Source: JBDNFP01 sp041689775
Lineage (GTDB): Bacteria; Bacteroidota; Bacteroidia; Cytophagales; Spirosomataceae
Length of the DNA stretch: 5,808 bases
Direction of reading: 5' to 3'
NCBI GenBank assembly: GCA_041689775.1
Contig: JBDNFP010000256.1
Span: 1-5,808, forward strand
Part shown: piece by piece, positions 1-5,692 of the stretch
Position numbering within the stretch: position 1 is the first letter of the stretch
Layout: every line of letters starts with the position of its first letter
The notes under the pieces: model-generated
The model's database searches: none
Told to the model about the DNA's origin: nothing
Seen by the model: only the letters and a program-made list of their open reading frames with translations
Position numbers and translations under genes: made by a program

Positions 1-72
1 CAATTGAAGTATGGTTTGCTAAGTGATTATTTGCGCACGCAACTGACCCGGCCAACTATTAAATTCGCATGA
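1..72 (+). CDS. possible 3' end of an upstream gene
   Basis: Frame 1 is open from the window edge to a TGA at 70-72, giving 23 codons that end in RPTIKFA; the other two plus frames hit stops within the first 24 bases. Nothing in the tail identifies a family. An open run this short happens by chance about one time in three, so this is a weak call. If real, it would end 43 bases before the hydrolase ATG at 116 and could share its transcript, which would fit the lack of a clear promoter just ahead of that gene. Confidence 0.25.
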   Translation, partial: QLKYGLLSDYLRTQLTRPTIKFA

Positions 73-80
73 TTTGCGAA
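64..80. repeat. short perfect inverted repeat ahead of the hydrolase gene
   Basis: TTCGCA and TGCGAA form perfect 6-base arms around a 5-base loop (TGATT). A related palindrome, TTGCG-CA-CGCAA, lies at 31-42, so ATTTGCG occurs twice (29-35 and 72-78). The repeat covers the possible upstream stop codon at 70-72 and an in-frame TTG at 74 that could be mistaken for the hydrolase start. It could be an operator or a small RNA hairpin; neither is shown. Confidence 0.35.
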
Positions 81-115
81 AGTCCTATAACATTAAACAG
101 CTTCATAGTTTTCTT

Positions 116-727
116 ATGGAAGAATCAAGCAAGGATGAATTGAAGCCTCAAGTTTTTATAGTTCCCAGATGGAGTGGCAACCCCCATTCAGATTGGTATG
201 ATTGGTTTGGTGGTAAGGTGAAGGAAAAGTATGGAGTCTCCGTAAAAGCATTAGCAATGCCTCATTGGAACGCGCCCAGTATTGATGAAGCTACTGAATT
301 TTTATGGAACGAGCTTCCAGAACTCAATGAGTCTACTATTCTGATCGGTCACAGTGTCGGATGCCTTGCGTTGTTGCATTTTTTACATGAAAGATTACTT
401 CATGACCCTACCACCACCATCGGAGGACTTATATTGGTTGCAGCCTGGTTTGAGGTAGATGAAGCATGGGATACCGTTATACCCTGGCTAAAAAATGATC
501 AATTGCCTTACACTTCCCTACAAGAAAATATCCTCTATAAACAGATTATTATTTCTGATAATGACCCCTTTACTTCAAATTATAAAAGAAACTCTGAACT
601 CTGGAAAAAACGGTTGGGAGCGGAAGTAATGTTATGTCCAGGAAGAGCACATTTTAATGGAAAAATAGAAAACGATGTTTTTAGTGGATTTTGTGAAATA
701 ATGGATAATACTCTGTTAAAAAATTAA
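116..727 (+). CDS. RBBP9/YdeN-type alpha/beta serine hydrolase
   Basis: A 203-residue protein of the small single-domain serine hydrolase family that includes RBBP9 and Bacillus YdeN. The start QVFIVPRWSGNP followed by DWYDWF matches the family's first strand and oxyanion-loop region. The nucleophile elbow is GHSVG with Ser80; Asp150 in SDNDPF and His179 in GRAHFN complete the triad in the expected order and spacing. There is no signal peptide or membrane segment, so it should be cytoplasmic. The frame opens further upstream with a TTG at 74, but the ATG at 116 puts the family's first strand about ten residues in, as usual, and gives a typical length; neither start has a clear ribosome site. 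Family members are usually annotated as putative esterases or hydrolases; the substrate cannot be read from sequence. GC is about 39% (233 of 600 bases, 121-720), far below the genes downstream, hinting at a separate origin. Confidence 0.88.
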   Translation: MEESSKDELKPQVFIVPRWSGNPHSDWYDWFGGKVKEKYGVSVKALAMPHWNAPSIDEATEFLWNELPELNESTILIGHSVGCLALLHFLHERLLHDPTTTIGGLILVAAWFEVDEAWDTVIPWLKNDQLPYTSLQENILYKQIIISDNDPFTSNYKRNSELWKKRLGAEVMLCPGRAHFNGKIENDVFSGFCEIMDNTLLKN

Positions 728-756
728 CGCTGGTTACTAAAATCCGGTATTTAGTC

Positions 757-782
757 GAGCCCCCTGCTACCGTCAGTCTGCG
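757..782 (+). repeat. downstream element, copy 1 (CCCTGCTACCG core)
   Basis: Thirty bases after the hydrolase stop codon, the core CCCTGCTACCGTCAG at 762-776 matches CCCTGCTACCGCCAG at 4538-4552, just after the receptor stop codon, with one mismatch in 15. Both cores are preceded by GAGC and followed by a looser match ending in CG. Two copies, each just downstream of a gene end, suggest a dispersed intergenic element, but two copies in one window are not proof. Confidence 0.4.
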
Positions 783-908
783 GAAAATAACGACGCACCA
801 GGAATTTGATAATCCGGAACTGACTCAAAGATTTTCAGAATGCTTACAAAAAAAGCTGCGAATCAATACAACCCGAATCAAAGGAATACCTACCCAAGCG
901 AGACTAAG

Positions 909-936
909 TAGCTGATAGCTATTAGCTTGTAGCTGT
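909..936. repeat. four-copy heptamer tandem repeat TAGCTNN
   Basis: TAGCT starts at 909, 916, 923 and 930, an exact 7-base period, with two variable bases between copies (GA, AT, TG, GT). The fixed five bases contain the palindrome AGCT, so the array looks similar on both strands. Keeping the core while the two spacer bases vary is unlike simple polymerase slippage, which would copy all seven bases. It lies 182 bases after the hydrolase stop and about 535 bases before the receptor start. Function is unknown. Confidence 0.75.
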
Positions 937-1222
937 TACCTTTTTGTAAATATTTGATATAGAAAACATTAGCCAGTAATTTGACTAAATTAATAATACA
1001 AACTAATTATGCATTAGTACTTACTCGCCATCTTCTAATACTATCCCGCATAGGGAAATGATTCAAGCTTTGTGAGTCAATTTGATGTGTGTGCGATAAA
1101 TAATAGCTTACGCTCCTACCAGTTTTAAACTCGACAAATCTGCGTGACCACCTGATGCAATCTGGCACTGGCTGGGTCATCCTACGAATTGTCGCTTTTA
1201 CTTTTACTAATATCTCATTAGC

Positions 1223-1258
1223 TTTGAGGACTGGCACGAGTACCTCAAAATAAGGTAC
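1223..1258. repeat. two mutually exclusive hairpins (TTTGAGG/CCTCAAA and GTACCT/AGGTAC)
   Basis: TTTGAGG at 1223-1229 pairs perfectly with CCTCAAA at 1243-1249 across a 13-base loop. The segment GTACCT at 1240-1245 also pairs perfectly with AGGTAC at 1253-1258 across a 7-base loop. The two stems share bases 1243-1245, so only one can form at a time. This is visible in the sequence; a switching role is speculation, and no coding start follows for over 200 bases. Confidence 0.4.
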
Positions 1259-1368
1259 ATGACTTCCTATCAAAACTATCCAGTAAGAAATCCCCTGACC
1301 GCCCATCGCTCTCAAGTTGGGGTAGTATTTGCCTTATGCTCTCTACATAATCCGCCGAAGCCCACGAC

Positions 1369-1395
1369 TTTGGAGTGTAATTGTATTTACTTTTG
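1369..1395 (+). promoter_or_regulatory. candidate Bacteroidota-type promoter for the receptor gene
   Basis: TACTTTTG at 1388-1395 fits the Bacteroidota -7 consensus TAnnTTTG at every fixed position. A TTTG at 1369-1372 could be the -33 element, but the 15-base spacer is shorter than the usual 19 or so, which lowers confidence. Transcription would begin near 1400-1402 and leave a leader of about 70 bases before the ATG at 1471, beginning with the hairpin at 1403-1433. Confidence 0.45.
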
Positions 1396-1402
1396 CTGGC
1401 AA

Positions 1403-1433
1403 AGTGAGGTACACTGCATTTATGTACTTCATT
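1403..1433 (+). repeat. hairpin at the start of the receptor mRNA leader
   Basis: Bases 1403-1413 pair with 1423-1433 over 11 positions around a 9-base loop: nine Watson-Crick pairs and two G-U pairs if read as RNA on the plus strand. The arms carry AGGTACA and TGTACTT, an inverted pair of the half-site also found near 1240-1259. The hairpin lies right after the candidate -7 box, so it could be a 5'-end mRNA structure or a repressor site; the G-U pairs slightly favour RNA. Confidence 0.45.
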
Positions 1434-1470
1434 GTTTGATCTCATTACCAACTCGATTTTTTTGAGAAGA

Positions 1471-4400
1471 ATGCCAAAACTTTATCTTTTACTATTCTTC
1501 CTATTCTTTACGAATAGAATCTTTGCCCAAATGACCGCCGTTGGATCGGTCACCAACGAACGCGGACATGCCTTATCGGGGGCAGTTATTCTGATAAAGT
1601 CAACAACGGTTAGCACTAGTACTGATCAGGAGGGGAAATTTTCTTTGAACCTGCCAGGACGGAATAGTATGCTCGTCGTTTCGGCTCTCGGTTACGCCTC
1701 GCGGGAGATTGAAACGGGAGGAATCCGTTCTCTATACATTAGGTTACTACCCGAAAATGAAGTACTAATTGAGGAGGTAGAAGTTGCCTACGGCCGACAA
1801 AATAAAAGATGGGTGACGGGTTCGGTCGTAGCGGTAAGAGGTAGTGATTTGGCCCGATCTCCCGCGATAAACCTAACTATCGCACTCGCAGGAAGACTAC
1901 CCGGACTGACGGTGATCAACCCGGGTGGTGAGCCGGGCAACGACGGGGCTACCCTGCTCGTGCGCGGCATCAACACGCTGGCTGACAACAGCCCACTACT
2001 GATGGTAGACGGTATTCCAGATCGTTTCGGGGGCATCGACCGAATCAATGCCTTAGATATTGAGAGCATTTCCGTGTTGAAAGACGCAGCGGCGGCCATG
2101 TACGGTTCCGCCAACGGCGTAATTCTGATCACTACCCGAAGGGGGCAAATTGGGAAGCCTTCATTGACCTATTCTTTTAATCAGGGTTTTCAAAACCCTA
2201 CGGTCATTCCCAAACTGGCCGATGCGGCGCAGTACACTTCTATGCTCAATGAATTGGATATTTACAACGGTCTGCCTTCGTCTGAATGGGAAGCCGCCCA
2301 TCGGGCTTACCAAACAACAGGCACTTATTTACGCCCCAATGGAAGTACCCGTCAGGCCCCCTTCTCGCCTGACGATCTGGCAAAGTACCGCGACGATTCC
2401 GACCCATGGGGACACCCCAATACGGACTGGTTTGGGGCCACGCTGAGAAAGAACGCTCCACAGGTCCGACATACTATTCAGCTGAATGGTGGTACCACAA
2501 ATTTCCGGTATCTAGCCTCGCTTGGTTATCTCAACCAAGACGCCAACTATCGAAATTCGGCCACCGGATACCGGCAGTATGACCTACGCATCAATCTGGA
2601 TGGGGACATCAATAAATACGTTAGGTTTTCGCTGAGCATGCTGGGACGTCAGGAAGCGCGGCGTAACGCAACCAAATCCTCTGCTACCATCTTCCGAATG
2701 ATGATGCGGGGCAAGCCCCAACAGCCCGCCTTTTGGCCCAATGGCCTGCCCGGCCCCGACCTTGAGAACGGCGAAAATCCGGTAGTCATCGCTACCAACC
2801 AGGCCGGCTACGACCAGGATACGCGCAACTTCTTACAAACCAGCGGTTTGCTTGAATTCAAAATTCCCGGCATAGATGGCCTGAAACTGACAGCAACGGC
2901 AGCCATTGACTATTTTGGCCAGAATACTAAACGCTGGGAAATACCCTTGACGCTTTATTTCCGGGGAGATGGCTTTGAGCCTGATGGTATTACGCCCAAG
3001 CTGACCCCTGTCCAACGGGGGCCGGAAGATCCCCGCCTTAGCCTTGGGACCGCGGAACAGGTAAACATTACCCCTCGGGCCGTGATTTCTTACGACAAAA
3101 CGGTGGTGGGCGAGCACCGCTTGAATATACTTGCCGGTACTGAACGCTACCAAATCGAACGCAATTTTTTCACGGCCTACCGCCGCTATTTCCTTTCGAC
3201 GGCGCTGGATCAGCTGTTTGCCGGGGGCGACCAAGCCAAAGACAATTCGGGTGGTAGTTTGACAACCGCCCGCAACGGGTACTTTGGCCGGGTAGGATAC
3301 GGCTACAAGGAAAAGTACCTCGCTGAGTGGCAGGGACGCTATGACGGCACGGATGTTCTGCCAGGAGGCAGGCGTTACCGTTTCTTTTATGGTTTGATGC
3401 TAGGCTGGATTATTTCGGAGGAGATGTTTTGGAAAAAGGCCTTTCCCGCCATAACTTTCTTTAAAATTCGGGGTTCGGCGGGGAAACTTGGCAGCGACCA
3501 ACCGGCGTTAATGCCCTCGTCCGATATTGGGCAGTACCAAACCAGCATTGCGTCCCAGTCTCCTGAGTCGCTTTATTTGCCCAGCCCTACCTATAATCTG
3601 GGCATGGAGGGGCGGCTATTCAGCAATAAACTGACCATTGAATTTGATGTTTTTTCTAAGCCCCGCACCAGAATCCTCAGTTACGTGCGAGGTCCAAGAT
3701 TACCCGAAGAAAAGCTTACCGAATTGGCAAACAGAGGCTGGGAATTCAGCCTGGCCTACCGCAATCGAATCAAGGATTTTTCTTATGGTTTGGGGATCAA
3801 CGGCGCTTATACCCGAAACAAATTACTTTCACAGGAAGACCTCTTCGGAACCTTGATAGAGCAATCGGTTATTGGAAAACCGGTCAATGCCTATGCCGTT
3901 TACCGGCACGACGGAACATTCAAAAATCAGGCAGAAATCGACGCCAATGGACTCAATTATTCGGCACTGGTGAATCAATTACGTCCCGGCGACATGAGGT
4001 ACAAGGATGTCAATAGGGACGGTAAAATAACACCCGACGACCGCATTCGGCTTAATGCTACTAATCTGCCCGTGTTTCAGGGAGGAGTAACGCTGGAAGC
4101 CCGTTACAGGGGTTTTGACCTGAACCTACTCCTCCAAGGTTCGGCGGGGGCAAAACAATGGATCAGCGCGGGAGAGTCAGGCTCGATTGGCAACTACCTG
4201 TTAGATGTATACCAAAACCGCTGGTCAATCGATAACCCCGGCGGTGCCCACCCGCGCATTGCCAACCGCAACGACCAGTACTACTCCACCGGGAACGATT
4301 ACTGGTTGCGCAGTACGGACTACATTCGTCTCAAAAACCTCGAATTGGGCTATTCCATTCCAATCCCGATCCTCACTACATGGAGCATGAGTCATTTACG

Positions 4401-4533
4401 GCTGTATATCAGCGGATTTAATTTACTCACGCTGGATAAGTTGAAAGTGTTTGATCCCGAAACAAGTAACGCGCTGGGCTATTACTACCCGCAGCAAAAA
4501 GTGGTGAACGTTGGGTTGAAGGTCAGATTTTGA
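1471..4533 (+). CDS. SusC/RagA-family TonB-linked outer-membrane receptor
   Basis: A 1020-residue outer-membrane receptor, full length for the family, which takes up glycans, peptides or other large ligands using TonB energy. Order of parts: signal peptide 1-19 (hydrophobic core, cleavage after IFA); a carboxypeptidase-regulatory-like domain at about 21-97; a TonB-box-like EEVEVAYG at 101-108; the plug at about 109-225, with VDGIP at 179-183 and DIESISVLKDA from 196; then the barrel, ending in a terminal Phe as expected for Bam-dependent insertion. DVNRDGKITPDD at 846-857 fits the 12-residue EF-hand calcium loop, a common SusC feature. There is no STN domain, so sigma/anti-sigma signalling is unlikely. 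The ATG at 1471 is chosen over a TTG at 1432 because it puts the signal peptide at the N-terminus; purine-rich GAGAAGA directly precedes it. The plug motif YGSANG (211-216) is shorter than the usual YGSRxANG. No susD partner follows, and the ligand is unknown. Confidence 0.95.
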   Translation: MPKLYLLLFFLFFTNRIFAQMTAVGSVTNERGHALSGAVILIKSTTVSTSTDQEGKFSLNLPGRNSMLVVSALGYASREIETGGIRSLYIRLLPENEVLIEEVEVAYGRQNKRWVTGSVVAVRGSDLARSPAINLTIALAGRLPGLTVINPGGEPGNDGATLLVRGINTLADNSPLLMVDGIPDRFGGIDRINALDIESISVLKDAAAAMYGSANGVILITTRRGQIGKPSLTYSFNQGFQNPTVIPKLADAAQYTSMLNELDIYNGLPSSEWEAAHRAYQTTGTYLRPNGSTRQAPFSPDDLAKYRDDSDPWGHPNTDWFGATLRKNAPQVRHTIQLNGGTTNFRYLASLGYLNQDANYRNSATGYRQYDLRINLDGDINKYVRFSLSMLGRQEARRNATKSSATIFRMMMRGKPQQPAFWPNGLPGPDLENGENPVVIATNQAGYDQDTRNFLQTSGLLEFKIPGIDGLKLTATAAIDYFGQNTKRWEIPLTLYFRGDGFEPDGITPKLTPVQRGPEDPRLSLGTAEQVNITPRAVISYDKTVVGEHRLNILAGTERYQIERNFFTAYRRYFLSTALDQLFAGGDQAKDNSGGSLTTARNGYFGRVGYGYKEKYLAEWQGRYDGTDVLPGGRRYRFFYGLMLGWIISEEMFWKKAFPAITFFKIRGSAGKLGSDQPALMPSSDIGQYQTSIASQSPESLYLPSPTYNLGMEGRLFSNKLTIEFDVFSKPRTRILSYVRGPRLPEEKLTELANRGWEFSLAYRNRIKDFSYGLGINGAYTRNKLLSQEDLFGTLIEQSVIGKPVNAYAVYRHDGTFKNQAEIDANGLNYSALVNQLRPGDMRYKDVNRDGKITPDDRIRLNATNLPVFQGGVTLEARYRGFDLNLLLQGSAGAKQWISAGESGSIGNYLLDVYQNRWSIDNPGGAHPRIANRNDQYYSTGNDYWLRSTDYIRLKNLELGYSIPIPILTTWSMSHLRLYISGFNLLTLDKLKVFDPETSNALGYYYPQQKVVNVGLKVRF

Positions 4534-4558
4534 GCTTCCCTGCTACCGCCAGATTACG
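4532..4558 (+). repeat. downstream element, copy 2 (CCCTGCTACCG core)
   Basis: Second copy of the sequence near 757-782. It begins inside the receptor's TGA stop (4531-4533), with core CCCTGCTACCGCCAG at 4538-4552. The rest of the 164-base gap to the convergent peptidase (4534-4697) shows only a small palindrome, CTCAGCTGAG at 4573-4582 followed by four T's, too weak to call a terminator. Confidence 0.4.
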
Positions 4559-4697
4559 TTTGTTGGGTAAACCTCAGCTGAGTTTTCAACTTGACTGATC
4601 CACAAAAGTAATACGGAAAATTCTATTGGAAGAAGGCTGTAAATTCATCGACTACGCATAAATTTGATCACCCACGGATATTCTCATTTTATGTCCC

Positions 4698-5630
4698 TCA
4701 CTTCACTTCCGTAAAATTCAACTTAGGTAGTTTCATAGCATTTTTAATCAGCCTGATCTCGACAGCCAGTATTCCGGCTTCGGCCGGGGCATCTACCTTG
4801 TCAGCATCATCCGTGGGGGTATGATAGTCGTCGTGGCCGCCAGTGTGGAAGAAAAGCACCGGGATATTTTTGGCGTAAAAGGAACCATGGTCGGAGCCAC
4901 CGCTACCCGCCCGGTCGGTAAAGAACTTCACCTCGCCCTGTACATCTTTAAAAATTTCCGGCCAGGCATCGGATGTTCCGTAGCCGCCAATACCGACGCC
5001 CCGGCCGGGATTGTAGCGGCCGATCATATCCATGTTAGCCATGAAGTTGATCTTATCCAGCGGGAGGGTAGGATTATTCACGAAGTGCCTCGAACCCTGC
5101 AAGCCCAGTTCTTCGGCCCCGAAGGCGATGAAGAGAAAATTACACGGCTCCTCCGTGCTGTTCTGCGAGAAATAGCGAGCCAGTTCCAGCAGACCAGCTA
5201 CACCCGAGGCATTATCATCGGCCCCATTGTGGATCTGTCCTTCGGGTTTCGGGGCTTTGGAACTCCCCTGCCGACCCAGTCCCAGATGGTCAAAATGCGC
5301 TCCTATGACGATGGTGTAGGGAGCGTTGTTATCCAGAAAGCCCAGGATGTTGCTAGTTAGCCGCAGGCTATCGGGTACCACCACCCGCCGGACTTTGGCC
5401 GTGAAGGGCTGCCGATACCCATCAGTACCCAAGGGGGCAAGACCTAGTTTTTTAAACTGATTGATGATGTACCGCGCCGCCTTATCATTTTCACGACTAC
5501 CCGTGCCCCGGCCTTTCATGCGATCGGAGGCGAGGTAGTACACATGGTGGCGGATTCGCTCGGCCGAAGGAACTACCTCCTGAGCTAGGAGGAAATTGGG
5601 AATACAAATAAGGAGAAAAAAGAATTTCAT
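4698..5630 (-). CDS. secreted M28-family zinc metallopeptidase
   Basis: A 310-residue exopeptidase of the M28 family (aminopeptidase-like, two-zinc), exported to the periplasm or outside. Signal peptide at 1-16, ending LLA before QEVV. The N-terminal segment LASDRMKGRGTGS with DKAARYI is typical of Bacteroidota M28 enzymes. All expected active-site residues are present in order: His112 in GAHFDHLG, Asp138 in GADDNASG, Glu173 (general base) and Glu174 in GAEELG, Asp201 in NMDMIG and His270 in YHTPTDD. There is no protease-associated insert, so this is the compact form. The frame extends to a TTG at 5657, but the ATG at 5630 places the signal peptide first and lies about 20 bases inside the predicted transcript. 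The exact substrate (peptides, amino-acid amides or modified N-termini) cannot be told. It is convergent with the receptor, so not its operon partner. GC is about 55% in sampled lines. Confidence 0.95.
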   Translation of the reverse strand: MKFFFLLICIPNFLLAQEVVPSAERIRHHVYYLASDRMKGRGTGSRENDKAARYIINQFKKLGLAPLGTDGYRQPFTAKVRRVVVPDSLRLTSNILGFLDNNAPYTIVIGAHFDHLGLGRQGSSKAPKPEGQIHNGADDNASGVAGLLELARYFSQNSTEEPCNFLFIAFGAEELGLQGSRHFVNNPTLPLDKINFMANMDMIGRYNPGRGVGIGGYGTSDAWPEIFKDVQGEVKFFTDRAGSGGSDHGSFYAKNIPVLFFHTGGHDDYHTPTDDADKVDAPAEAGILAVEIRLIKNAMKLPKLNFTEVK

Positions 5631-5654
5631 AGGAAAAAAATAAGGAACAAAACT

Positions 5655-5685
5655 CAAAGGTAAGGCGTACTGTACCCTACTAAAA
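5655..5685 (-). promoter_or_regulatory. promoter of the M28 peptidase gene
   Basis: Read on the minus strand, TACCTTTG (5662 down to 5655) fits the Bacteroidota -7 consensus TAnnTTTG at every fixed position. A TTTT at 5685-5682 stands at the -33 place (consensus TTTG) with a 19-base spacer. Transcription would start near 5648-5651, leaving a leader of about 20 bases before the ATG at 5630. No Shine-Dalgarno sequence is seen in that T-rich leader. Confidence 0.65.
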
Positions 5686-5692
5686 TGAAAGG

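Larger units (their letters stand above)
728..1470. other. long intergenic region with repeats and promoter-like sites
   Basis: This 743-base stretch between the hydrolase and the receptor has no reading frame I can assign to a family. What it holds: a weak hairpin ACTAAA/TTTAGT at 736-755 just after the hydrolase stop, without a following T-run; a sequence near 757-782 shared with the region after the receptor gene; four TAGCTNN heptamers; an inverted repeat ACTAAT/ATTAGT at 1002-1018; a cluster of AGGTAC half-sites between 1240 and 1430; and a promoter-like site with a hairpin near 1369-1433. An ATG-less frame (709-915) and two overlapping minus-strand frames (1007-1451) are discussed in the findings as possible gene remnants. 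Confidence 0.7.

Noticed and set aside
909..936. Heptamer array as a CRISPR remnant
   Set aside because: Repeat units of 7 bases with 2 variable bases are far too short for CRISPR repeats and spacers, and no cas gene is nearby.
1259..1465. A 68-codon plus-strand frame ahead of the receptor
   Set aside because: It is Cys-rich and unlike any family I know, overlaps the candidate promoter and hairpin, and has no ribosome site.
1788..2132. Minus-strand frame inside the receptor gene, along with other frames at 2222-2446, 2246-2461, 2833-3234, 3638-3856 and 4205-4390
   Set aside because: All are contained in the receptor coding sequence, which shows continuous family motifs from start to stop; their translations are low-complexity or basic and match no family I know.
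3979..4041. EF-hand-like calcium loop in the receptor as a novel fused domain
   Set aside because: A DxNxDG loop after an RPGD-like motif is a common feature of SusC-family barrels, so it is not a fusion.
4573..4586. Palindrome CTCAGCTGAG followed by TTTT as a receptor terminator
   Set aside because: With a realistic four-base loop only three pairs remain, so it is too weak for an intrinsic terminator.
4821..5360. A 179-codon plus-strand frame antisense to the peptidase
   Set aside because: It lies wholly inside the M28 gene, whose frame carries every active-site motif. The long opposite frame follows from the GC-rich codon use of that gene.
5604..5630. Lipoprotein signal in the peptidase because of a Cys at residue 9
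   Set aside because: The residues before the Cys (LLI) do not fit a lipobox, and a normal signal-peptidase I site (LLA before Q) follows.
1471..5630. Receptor and peptidase as one uptake-and-digestion operon
   Set aside because: They are convergent with separate promoters; functional linkage is possible but not shown by the arrangement.
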